Shown: piece by piece, positions 11,964-22,800 of the stretch
Position numbering within the stretch: the stretch's first letter is position 1
How the letters are laid out: every line of letters begins with the position of its first letter
Source: Cloeon dipterum
Taxonomy: Eukaryota > Arthropoda > Insecta > Ephemeroptera > Baetidae
Direction: 5' to 3'
Assembly (NCBI RefSeq): GCF_949628265.1
Contig: NC_088790.1
Coordinates: forward strand, 23,440,545 to 23,504,544
DNA: 64,000 bases
Notes under the pieces: model-generated
Told to the model about the DNA's origin: nothing
What the model saw: the letters and a program-made list of their open reading frames with translations, nothing else
The model's database searches: none
Translations under genes and position numbers: made by a program

Positions 11964-13230
11964 AAACATTTTGAACTAAAACAAAAGCCATTTTTAACAC
12001 CCTTAAACAAGCTCAGTAAATGTTATTGGCATTCATTTTCGTCGTTGACAAATAGCAGACAGACAGGAGAGGCGGAAAGCTGTAAACATAAAGCTCGGGG
12101 CCGCTTGCAAAGAGAGCCCTTGGATGAGTCGGCGATGTAGAGCATGTGCATGGCGTGCGCGATATATCAAACTCATGATCGGTCACTTGCGACACTCAGC
12201 ATTGATTCGCGAATGTGGCAATTGAGCTGGATTGCGTCAACATCAAGCTGAGTGCTCGTAATAATTTATAATAAATTTTGCCCCGCCGCGTGTGAGTGTG
12301 TTTGCTCGCTCGCGCGGCGTTGATCTATTATTCTGAATTCAGGGGACGTCGCTGAAAAAACAGAAGCCACGCAAGGCGTGCGTGAGACCTTCGCATTGTT
12401 TCAGGTAGCAGCCGATTAAGGGCGACGGTGTTATTGTTTGTGTGTGCTCCTCTTTTCTGTTGCGACTCAATCATTTTGTAATTCAAATCAGAATCGCACC
12501 AGCGAAGTAACTTCAACTGCGGCGGCGGCGGCGGCAACAACGACGCCGACGCGCCGATCAAACGTGTCACAATTCATTTCGATCGATGCGCACCACTGGC
12601 CAACCGAAAGGACAATAAAAAAGTACGCACCCACGCCAATAAAACGCGGCGCAAGGCGAAATTTTCTAATCTCAAATATATCCAGTCAAGTTCGTCACGC
12701 TTGCGAATTTCAGAAATTTATGCGGCAGATTAGATTTGGTCTGCAATTTTAAAATTTATGTTGATGCACCTTTTTTGGTATCTTAGGTTACTATGGTGAG
12801 GTTTGAAATTACCAATCTGGATTATACTAGCTCGGGCGGGAGCAGGGTTTAGGATTTCGTCTTGATTCAATTAAAATTTCCAAAATATCCAAAGGTTGAA
12901 GTGGAATTTTTCCATTTACTTGTACAATAGTTAATAATTGTGCAACAAGAAAAATTACATATTTTCAATTGGAGCAATTTCGGCTTATCCTTATCAGCTC
13001 ATCCTCAAATAATCTGGCTATTGAGAACCACATTTAGAAATAATCTTATATTTTATTCAAGTATCAAATACCAAGGTGTTAAGAAAATTCAATATTTCTT
13101 AACAATTTTATCCACAAATCGAGATAGTATAAACCTTTAATCGGTTATTATACAAGATCACAAATTTTCTGACGAAACTTCCGCAAATCTTGTAGAACTC
13201 TTTATCGTTGCTACAATCATTATCTAACTT
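11964..13230. other. Gene-free stretch with a G+C-rich block
   Basis: A G+C-rich block at about 12040-12690 includes a run of GGC triplets near 12519. Overlapping open frames occur on both strands with no recognisable protein. The remainder is AT-rich. Confidence 0.4.
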
Positions 13231-13234
13231 CAAA

Positions 13235-13361
13235 TAAACATTGCGCAACTTTCAAAAACCAAGGTGCTAATTTCCTTGTTGCAAGAAAAGGGCAACAATC
13301 AATTCGACAATGAAAATTTGGGTGTTTGTTGACAGTTGCGCATATTTTGCCGGGACCAGGG
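13235..13361. mobile_element. Miniature inverted-repeat element, copy 2 (eroded left end)
   Basis: It matches 28346-28481 across the interior (TCAATTCGACAA, TTTGGGTGTTTGTT) and at the right terminus CCGGGACCAGGG. The left terminal inverted repeat is eroded. There is no coding capacity, so it is a non-autonomous DNA element. Confidence 0.6.
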
Positions 13362-14460
13362 TATATATTAGTCGACAGTGGTGCCAAGAAAATCTAATTT
13401 TTTTTTAACAAATGTAATGGTACTCTGATGTTAGTGAAACACATTAATTTCGATATTTGACATGAAAAAAATATGTAACAACAGTATAGGCATCAAAAGG
13501 AAAATAAATAAAAGATACAAAAATGTATTTTTCTGTCAGCCTAATACCGAATTCAATGGTAACAAAATGTATGAAATCATAACAACCTTTATAAATGGAC
13601 CTTTTTTCATTTGTACCCCTGCCAAAAAGGTATTTGTTAATGATCAATAATCTGCTCACGTTCACTTGATTTTGGGGTGGAATTCAGGTTTCGTCAGAGG
13701 ATGACAAATGTGTGAGATACAGAAGAAGAAAAGAAAAATATTTAAAAGCGGGCAGCGTGGCGCCGAAGACAAAAGCATTTTGGCTGCTGCACAAAAACCT
13801 CACTCACTTTTCATTCACACACGACAGCTCGCCGCCGTACGTGTACTCTAAATTTTTTCGCCAAATGAACCAGCTTTTGTTTTTTTTGCGCTTATGCGCG
13901 GCGCCTGCCGCTCTTTCTTATCTTGCTCTCGCAGAAACGTAACAGCAGACAAGAAAAGCAGTTTTAATCAACAAAATCCGTGTAAAGAGCGTATTATGTT
14001 TCAGATTTCGATAACTTTCGTAACATATTAGTTCTGAAAATAAAAGAAGAGCAAAAGTGGTGGTATAATGCACCTTAGGAAATTTAGATCAGTTAATCCT
14101 CTTTATCTCTATATATTCTGTGTAGTATTTTATAATTTCGAAAAAATATTATCATTGACGATCTATGAACATCTCGATTAAATCAGCGAACTGAATAAAA
14201 AATTACCAACGAGACTGCTGTAAAGACTTGGTATTCTCCAACTCAATCTTTTGGCTACAAATTTGGAGCATTAAAAATAAATTAAATATTATATTTTCTG
14301 ACACTACATAAAAATTTTTCATCACCGAAGAAGATTGGAAATCTATTGACGCTGTAATTTATGTAAATATTAAGCGTTAGTTTAAATTGTTTGCTTAATC
14401 AGGTGCAATAAATTTAACCATCCATAGCTTTATCGTCTCATAAAACCCCCAAGGGAAAAA
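13362..14460. other. Gene-free AT-rich stretch
   Basis: Nothing recognisable was seen except a short G+C-richer patch at about 13740-13940. Confidence 0.4.
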
Positions 14461-14551
14461 TTCAACAAAATCGCTCAATATTCTTCAAAGAGAAACGCGT
14501 GACACATACGCTTGGCAATTAAGCTATTATTCTGCATACAATATATCTTTT

Positions 14552-15061
14552 GTGACACATATAGCTGAAAGAAAAGCAGCTCCAAATTTCCTGACCTTCC
14601 ACCTGCAGGGTTTCACTTCCAAAAAAGAAGGATATAATATGCTTTGTTATATATTTGTTGTGTTCTGGATATGGATGAATGGGGTAAAAAGTTACCCTGC
14701 TGATTACCGTAAGCCCAAATTTGAATTTACTCACTGTGTACCTGGAACCTGTGGTGAGATATTTAACCCCTTTCTTTGGGGTTATCACGGTAACGGAACC
14801 TTGAGAAAAAATGCCTACGCTGGGCATAAGGCAAGCATTGTACTGTATGTCAAGGTCGAGCTAAAAAAAAGAAATGAGGTGGAAATTTGGAGGCGGTTGC
14901 AATGGAATGCTCAGAAAACGTTATTAGTAACCCAAGCCACCTGCTTTGTGATGTGTGGAAAAATATTTTACGCGCTGAAAGGGGAAAATTTAGCTCACGG
15001 AACAAAAAGGTTCCCTACCACCTGTGAGATGTGCGTGTTATTTAAGAAAGGGGTGGCTTAG
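14552..15061 (+). other. Orphan 169-codon open frame overlapping a repeat
   Basis: This is the longest open frame outside the recognised genes in the left half. Its first part (14639-14738) is the retrotransposon 3' tail repeat also found at 2204-2303, which argues against a host gene. The rest has several Cys residues but no domain I recognise. It is probably a chance or transposon-derived frame. Confidence 0.2.
14639..14738 (+). repeat. Solo retrotransposon 3' tail repeat
   Basis: About 100 bases match 2204-2303, from ATGCTTTGTTATAT to a TCACTGT block. In the other copy the repeat directly follows reverse transcriptase remnants, so this is probably a 5'-truncated insertion. Confidence 0.6.
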
Positions 15062-15211
15062 AATTTGTTACATTTGGTCTTTGGAGCTTGCCTCAAGTGC
15101 CTCATGAATAGGTGGGTGTTTTTTAAGAATTGTATGCAATTTGTATGATTTTAGATGTGACATTATTGCATTGTTTGTTATTTGATTGTAATTGTAACTC
15201 ATGATTAGGAC

Positions 15212-15295
15212 GTACTTGATGACGTCGAAACTGGTCGAGAAATAAAGAAGACGAATTTCTCTTTAATTGACAATGAGGATGAAGCCTGGTTTTAA
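15212..15295 (+). mobile_element. Penelope-like terminal fragment with hammerhead-like core
   Basis: The segment contains TTGATGACGTCGAAACTGGTC followed by GAGAAATAAAG and later GAGGATGAAGCCTGG. Related blocks occur in opposite orientations at 27739-27806 and 27850-27912. The TGATGA...GAAAC..GTC pattern resembles the minimal hammerhead ribozymes known from Penelope-like retroelements, but C3 is replaced by T and stem II is not convincing. Family assignment is an inference. Confidence 0.35.
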
Positions 15296-15458
15296 TTATA
15301 TTCAACATAAAAAAAAGAAGCCGTGATCCACCCCCTATGGTCGCAGGTAATTTGTAAATATCGTCACGTCCCCTCTGTTTACCCTCGGTCGTGGCACTCT
15401 TTGACCGCATACCGACAAGTCAAGAATAACATTATTTAATGTATAGAATTCCCCAGTT

Positions 15459-15650
15459 GTATAAACCGTCAGTGTTCAAGCCGCCAACAGATATGCGCCT
15501 TATATACCTTTGTAATAAATTTAATTTTTAGGTTCTTCCGCTGTGATTTCAGTTTTTCACTTAATATGTTTTCTTTTGACGTGTTGAAAACCAAAATCAG
15601 TTCAGCCATTCGCCGTAGAAACGTTGGAAAAGATTTTATATTCCAAAAAG
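15459..15650 (+). repeat. Dispersed repeat family F, copy 1
   Basis: It matches the reverse complement of 17610-17825, beginning TTGTATAAACC and sharing a CGCCGTAGAAACGTTGG block near the right end. It includes the short motif GCCAACAGAT seen in several other places. No terminal inverted repeats found. Confidence 0.75.
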
Positions 15651-15664
15651 CTCCGTAAAATTGT

Positions 15665-16290
15665 GTGCGGTTTAGTTACTTAAAGGCTAATATGCCATGT
15701 AATGTGCGAAGGGTCATGTATTTCTCTCTGGCTCATTCTTATTTGAATTATGGCATAACCGCATGGGGAGCTGTGAACTTGTCACCTCTATTGCACCTCC
15801 AAAAAAAATACTGTATAAAATGTGTTAAAGAAAACACCAACAAAACATTGAGAATTTCTTTCATTTTTGGCGCGTGTTGCCTGTTGACAAGATTTATCAG
15901 CTTAATTTATTGTGTGTTAAATATTTTGATGGTGACTTTGGTGATCAGAGATTTCACCAGTATAATACACGATTGTTACTTACCGCTCCAGTTGTCGAAC
16001 CAATGTTAGATAACAAATATTTCAATAGAACATCTGAATGTATTTTGCCGAGACTGTGGAACATGTTACCGAGTGAGTTAAAAAATCTGAGAGACAAAAG
16101 TGATGTTAAGCGAAGAATCAAAAAGTGCCTTATAAACAATTAAATCGAACTCTTATCGACCATAATACTGCATTAATTTCATGATAATGTGTACACGACT
16201 GTATTAAATTATGCTGCCTTGTGCAGCTATGTATAAGCACCAGCAGTTAATTCTTCGGAATTGGCTGGACTTCCAAAGATTACAAATAAA
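15665..16290 (+). mobile_element. Non-LTR retrotransposon fragment (C-terminal reverse transcriptase, frameshifted)
   Basis: One frame (15665 to about 15860) reads YFSLAHSYLNYGITAWGAV, the post-catalytic HSxLxYGIxxWG motif of Jockey/CR1-class reverse transcriptases. A second frame (about 15874-16143) carries the C-terminal part: LPVDKIYQLNLLCVKYF, then YNTRLLL, then LPRLWNMLPSELK and a KRRIKKCL ending at a stop. A frameshift near 15865 separates them. The catalytic core is absent, so this is a 5'-truncated dead copy. An AATAAA lies near 16286. Confidence 0.75.
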
Positions 16291-16312
16291 TATTATTCTT
16301 TTTAAAAATATA

Positions 16313-16336
16313 TCTCACGCTTTTGAAAGCGTGAGA
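16313..16336. repeat. Perfect 11-bp stem hairpin
   Basis: TCTCACGCTTT, a TG loop, then the exact complement. It sits just after the retrotransposon tail. No function is inferred. Confidence 0.5.
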
Positions 16337-17600
16337 AAAGCGAGCAATGGTTAAGTTTAACGCTGCTTTCGCGCCCCCAGCGCATGAATGGTCAGAACCT
16401 ACCACTGGCTGCCAAATGCACCTCCCCCAAATTCTTAAACTCCCCTCTAGAGAAGGCTATATTTGTAGAAAAACTATTTCAGCCACATTCGCTTCCCTAC
16501 CGCTCTACGAGTCAGTTCGACTTAAACGGGGGTTCTGGCTTTTTGATGTCTAGAAACACAAATTGTGTGGATCGAAGAGTAATGGCATTTTAATGATTAT
16601 TCCATTTCTATTTCTATACTTCTCAACGATTTCTGAAGATGCTGATGCCCGGGAAATCATTTGGTATACTCAAGATTTGATTATTTCTCGAAACAAAGCG
16701 CTTTCCTTGAGATTTGTTTCCGTAAAGGTAAGTGTTTTAATTTTTTTCTTTTGTTTTGAAAATTACCCGGGGAAAAGTCAAAATTTCTACGTTAAATCGG
16801 ATACGGATCGTTGGTTAGGCGTTTTTACAGTAGAAAATGGGGAGCGTGTAAGATTTCCGAAATGATTAGAACGGAATAAGCCCGAAAGACCAAATTTAAG
16901 TTATCAGAAACGGAATGAGCCATAAAATTCATCAGTTTAAAAAATCCTTTACTTAACCGTTCGAATAAATAATATCTACACAAGCTACTTTCCGATTTAA
17001 AAAAACTAAGTTAAAAATTTTGTAAACACTTAAATATTGTCAAAATTATAAAAAATTACATCATTCAATTTTTCTCGACAAGGGGAGCCGGCACACCAAA
17101 TTTCATGAAATTTGAACAAAAAGTGCACATTTTTTTAAAATTAAAATGAAAATCCCCAACACGGCCCTAAACTATTAAGGTTTGCCTCCATAGCTCACTC
17201 ACATATAGATACTTTTCACCGATCACCGATCATTTTATTCTAAATAATCATGAAATTCTTCACGTCTGATGCAATTTCAATACGGGTTTTCTTTGTTGCG
17301 TGGCTTAAAATGAATAATTTACAGCCATAATCCCAATGAAAATTCTTATTAGCTTTTTAGAAAATATCCTACAAGTGAGGTGTGAAATGTTCCAGTAGTT
17401 TTGAAGATGATGGGGATTTTATAATGTGTTTGATTTTTTCAACTAATTTTTCTGGAATGTGTTACAAAAAAGTGAAATTTTAAAATTAACTTTCAAATAA
17501 CTATTTTGAATCACGTGGGTCCAGCGATTCACACAACGGTCAGATATGGCGTATGGTAGAGTACGGCGGGAAAGTTAAAAATGAAATTGGCTTGGAAAAT
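16337..17600. other. Gene-free AT-rich stretch
   Basis: Small open frames at 16347-16865 have no recognisable motif and AT-driven composition. Nothing else was seen. Confidence 0.35.
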
Positions 17601-17609
17601 TTATCATGA

Positions 17610-17825
17610 AAATACTATTTTTTGAAAAGAAAATCTTTTCCAACGTTTCTACGGCGAATGGCTGGAATGATTTTGGTTTTCAGCACATCAATAGAAAGCT
17701 TATTAAGTGAAGAATGCACAGTAGCTAGATTGAGTCTGAAATCGCAGCGGACGTGCCTTAAAACTAAATTTTTAATAAAGTCTAATGGTTGCGCCATCCG
17801 TTGGCGCCTTTGAACACTAAGGGTT
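17610..17825 (-). repeat. Dispersed repeat family F, copy 2
   Basis: Inverted relative of 15459-15650. It carries the palindromic-looking GGCGCCAACGGATGGCGC block at its left end (minus orientation) and a 60-codon open frame of no clear meaning. Confidence 0.75.
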
Positions 17826-18489
17826 TATACAACTAATAAAACTTGAAGTGGCGGGAAACGCCCACAATATCAATAAGTGCAGCCGATCGGTGCTCCACGT
17901 ATTAACCTGTCTTTAACTTATTCTGTGGCATGGATTTGATTTTCGAGTGCCGGTGAAAAAATAATTTTCCTTTTTTGCAAGTAAAATCTCAAACTTGTTA
18001 TAAATTTTTATATTCTATAAATTAGCGATAGGATTTCTGTTTTCCACCAAGAGGCCATTTGTATAGTCAAATTTGAAAGAATTTCAAACAAATCTAGTTA
18101 ACCCAGAGGAGGTATTTAAGAATTTTGAGCTAAATTTTACAGCACATGTTTGAGGCATAAATTTTGTAGTAAATTTGGCTGTTTGGAATACGAATGTCTC
18201 TTTCGTGACTGTTTTTCTTTATTTTTCGTTTAATTAAAAGACCGATACACGCGAGGCATTCCGAATTTCTTGCATTAAAGGGCAAAATAAAAAAGCAATC
18301 ACGGTGAAATATGCAAACTGCGGAATTTGATGCGGCATATTCTGCGAATCCTAATAGAGCAAGTGAACTTTCTACCGGTGGAATTCCAGAATTGAAGAGC
18401 AGCCGGGAACGGCGTATATGGTCCGAGTAATGTTAACGCACGCATATAGCACGGCGCAAATCGGCGCAAAAATATTGCCAAGAATGCTG

Positions 18490-18855
18490 ACGCGCGGCCG
18501 AAAGAAGAAGATCACTTATTTTTTCATACGTCTCTCTTTCTGTGTGAGTATATGCACTCGCGGCTTACTCGCAGCACACGCATACTTTTGATTTCGCCCC
18601 CTCCCCTCTCCCGCGGCTAAGGTACAGGCGTTTGGCAGGAAGAGGTTCACCTGTGGAGGCAGCGCGCTCGCTGCCAGGCAGTCGACTTTTGCCTTGTGTG
18701 CTCCTCGCGCGCCTCTCCTCCGACCTCTGCCGCCGCCGCAGCCGTGAGAGTAAAGATGCTGCGCAGGTGACTCAGGCTTTTCATCCTTTTTCAGGAACCA
18801 CCCTGATGCGAAGGCCCCCTACACGAAAAGGAATAATCAACACACTTGACGGTAA
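18490..18855 (+). promoter_or_regulatory. Candidate promoter and 5' UTR region of the knirps-family gene
   Basis: A sharply G+C-rich block about 1 kb upstream of the first coding exon contains an AP-1-like TGACTCA near 18768. Two possible donors follow: GCAG|GTGACT near 18767 and GACG|GTAAGA near 18851. An acceptor TTTTTCAG occurs near 19779, just before the start codon. No start site can be fixed from sequence alone. Confidence 0.3.
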
Positions 18856-19804
18856 GACCTTAAAATTCTATTATTCCGTATTATTGTTGCTAGTTGGTCT
18901 AAGGGGGAAATTGTTATTTTTTTTTTTCTAAATGTGCGAGCCCGGGAGGTCACACGTGTGACAGAACAGGTTTTTTTAATGCTCTCCTAAGCGATGTAAT
19001 TTTCAATTGCGCGCAGTCCTTTTCAATAAAATTCCCTTTTTCGAGAAATATTAGGGGATGAGGAGCAGAATAACACTCAGTTGCTCCACACCTGCACATT
19101 CCTTTCTGATAATAGAAGATGGATAGGCGTGTTGGACCTTTGCAACATGAAATTGGATCATTTCTAAGGTCAGATAAATTTTAACTGTAAGGGTAGCTGC
19201 GATCGAGAGTTGGGAAACTTTTAGACAGAGGAATGTTGATAGGACGGAGCGTGCCGAGATCTAGATCTGCTTAATGGAGAGCCCAGCGTGAGGAAAGCTG
19301 TTGAAAACACAAGGAGGATCAAATGTTGCTCATGAGCGCAGCATTATTTCGAGACAAACTAAAGGTCGTTGCATAATGCGCGCTACTTGGCCCTGGCGCC
19401 CACCATAATAATCGCGTTCAGAGCTGCCGAAAATATTTTAATTGAAGCAAATAATTTTAATCAATTAAATCAATTGACAGCAATTTTACAGTATCAAAAA
19501 ATCGGGAAATTTCTTATTGTTTGGAAATTTCTGGGAGCTTCCATTTCGGATTCAACCTTGCTACTGTGCAATTTCAGCATAAAAGCAAAATCGGTTCTTC
19601 AAAAGCGGTAGAAACGACAGCAAAGTTTTTTGTGGTGGCTTTGAATATTTTTCCCAATCGACCAATTTGAAAGCCGTCGGAATCCAGCAGCAATCAAAAA
19701 TAAATTTTTGAATTTTCGTTTACACAACCTCCCGGACTAAAATTTAATCAGTTTAAATATAGTTGTTTTAATTTTTCAGCAGAAACTAAACAACAATTCA
19801 ACAG

Positions 19805-19882
19805 ATGAATCAGATGTGCAAAGTTTGCGGAGAGCCAGCGGCTGGCTTCCACTTTGGCGCCTTCACGTGCGAGGGTTGCAAG
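19805..19882 (+). CDS. Knirps-family exon 1 (start and first zinc module)
   Basis: Encodes residues 1-26, from the ATG to CEGCK, then GTGAGT. The start matches the short N-terminus (MNQxCKVCGEP) of this family. Confidence 0.9.
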
Positions 19883-22800
19883 GTGAGTATTTTTATCTAT
19901 ATAAATTTTAAACGTCGTCGATGATCGAGCTGAGCAGCAAAAAACGAGTTATTTATCACCGTATAACAAGCAATTCCATATAGTTTACAATAATAAAACA
20001 TTTGGCCAGAGGGCTATTATTAATTCAGGTAGTCGCGAGAGTGCCGCGCCCTGTCGGCTTTTAACGCCGAGCAGACTGCTCCCTGCTATTATCAATACAC
20101 CTTTTTTACGGCGGCTGAAAAATACTGTGTATACATTTCATTAATTTTCAATCAACTAGATTGCAAGCCTCGGGAGTTTCATCGCGCTAATTCTATATAT
20201 TTAACCACAACTTGGAATTCAAGGTTTTTATATATATAGAAACTGAAATTTTGCAGAATGAAATGAAAAGCTCACGCACGTGTGTGTTGCGAAGTGTAAA
20301 GAGCGGTGCATAATGAATTGGTAAAGAGAAACAATTGTGTTTGCGTTGGCCGAAAGCGGAATTAGGCCGCGCGCGCATTTTACATTTAGGTTGTGTTCTT
20401 GCGAGGCGCCGACGCCTTGCACACTATAGCTGCTTTATATTTCGTTCTACCTTTGGCGCAAGAATAATTATTGCAACATAGGTTATGCGGTTCACTTTAT
20501 TATAAACTGCAACTACCGACGAGCAGGGCTATTGCGACGTCTTATTACCTCTGGTGTGCTCTCGTTATTAAGGTCACCGGAAGTGGTCATTTACCCATGA
20601 AGGATTTTCTGCTACCGCCGCCGCTTCTCCTTATCGCACACCTTAGCAACACTCGCGCAATTCGCACACATAAATAAATAAATCCTCGATAGTGCTGAAA
20701 ACATCGGAATTAAGGACACTCTAGATTTGAATTACTAAATAATTGATAAGTAGTAAATTAATTTTATTGGCAGATGTCAAGGTGAAAATTTGGTTTTTAT
20801 CAGTGGAAGAAATGGAAGAATGTTATTTATCGGTTACAGTTTCACAATACTCTTTGGTTCTTTATTTAAAATGTAAGGTCCCTTTACTTATATAGCTGTG
20901 GAAAATATTTTACCTGCTGCTCGGTCAGTCTCTGAAAGGGATATTTTTCAATTCATTTATCAGTAAAGTTGTTGCTCAATTCAATTAAATGTTGCGTGTG
21001 CGGCGTTTACATTGGTATTCGAATCACGGCAATCAGAATCTGGCGAATTCTTCTCGGAAGATTTGACGTCAGCGTTGGAAATAGTGGCCTCTGTCTCTGT
21101 CTCGCAATCGATTTCACAAACACACTCGGATCGCGGGGCAGGATGCGCGGCGCGGAGAGGCGAAGGTGCGATAACGATGAAGACATTTCATCGAATTCTC
21201 ACGGATCCGCTGTTTTATGGCACAATCTGCATTTGTTGCTGTAAAAGTATCAATTTTACTGCGAAGCAATTGACACCGTTTTGGTACAAAAGGAAAAACA
21301 TAAAACATATATACTGTGCGGTTTCTTAATCTCTGTGAGAAACACTCGAAACGGAATTATTGCTCCTTCCGAAAACAAAAGTGTATTTGCCATTCACAGA
21401 GTGTTAATTTTTACAGTTGGCTGAGCACAGCTTATTATATTGAGTGCTAATTGCACCAAAAATAAAGCACGAAACATCCTCTTCACTCGAGAGCATCAGC
21501 GAGATCTGCTTGGTGACTACGTGTAACTGTCGCGAATAACTAATGAGCGACGACCACGGTAACAAGGTCACCAATTTTAATCTGGGCACAGATCCGCCGC
21601 CTCTGGTGAAGTAATATTATAAGTGCTTCTCGTCAGAATAAAAATTATTAAATGGGAAGGTTGAGTTAGACGTGGGATTTTTTTGCGAAAAACTCTCATT
21701 TGCCATTTCATTAAGAAATTTATATAGTGTTTAGCACACAAAATGCAATGTCCTAAACGCGCATTAATTTTTATTGCCTGTGACAAAGTTGAATTGACGT
21801 TTAAAGACCAGGAAACGATATATTGGAAATATCAAAATAATTGATGTGTCTTCGATACTAGTCTGGGCCCACTCCGGCTCTGTCCTCCTGGACAGGGCTT
21901 TCGTAAGTTGTTTGCCAGGAGTGCTGCCTTTTCTCACATGCTTATTATATTTTTAATGACGTGCTTTAACATGAATGTATATGACAATTTGTGAGAGTGA
22001 ACAACAATAATAATAAAATAATAATTTGCAAAACACAATTTTCCTTCTGGGAACGTGGATTGTTTTTAACAGAAGTTTTAAACATGCACCTATTATAAAT
22101 TATCACCTATTAGCACCTATTGTTCAACAACCAATCAGAATGCTCGATAATGGAGTGAATCTGGGTTGACCAATCAGCCTGAGCTTTTAAGCATTGTTTT
22201 AAACAATTATATCCGGTACTCCAATTTTAATTTGAGCAACAATTATATATTTCAACAAACTAGCAGGAGTCCTATAATGATTTTAACACATTGTTCTTAA
22301 TTGTTTTAGCAACAATAATAGTTTTTATTTTACCCTAGTTTAAAAAACAGCCAAGCAAATCCCTGTTAATAATTTTTTAAATTTATTCTCGCAAAAAATT
22401 TCCCTTTCATGGTGGCATGCTAGAAATTAATATTTTTAAAGGCATTTCCAAGTAGAAAATCGTAGGTATTCTCATCCATAAAAATAATATCCCTCCACTG
22501 GTCGAATGCAGTTGCGTTTTTTCCAGTGAAAACCAGTCCGTAGAAAGCGAATATTTAGAGGAAATGCAGCATCCGAATTTCGAGGAGATAAAAAAGCAAA
22601 ATTAGAGTGTCCATGTGTGGAAGAGGTCTGTGATTAGGAGAAATTCTTCCTGATCCAGTTGAGACTCTACTCGCGGCGCGGAGAACGAGGAATTTTAAAA
22701 GGCCCATAATTTGAGGTCAGCCTGAGCGGTGGGTTATGAATCGCGCAGAGAGAACTGTCAAAAGGTCAGCGCAGCGCGAGCGGGGAGAGAAAGAGACATT

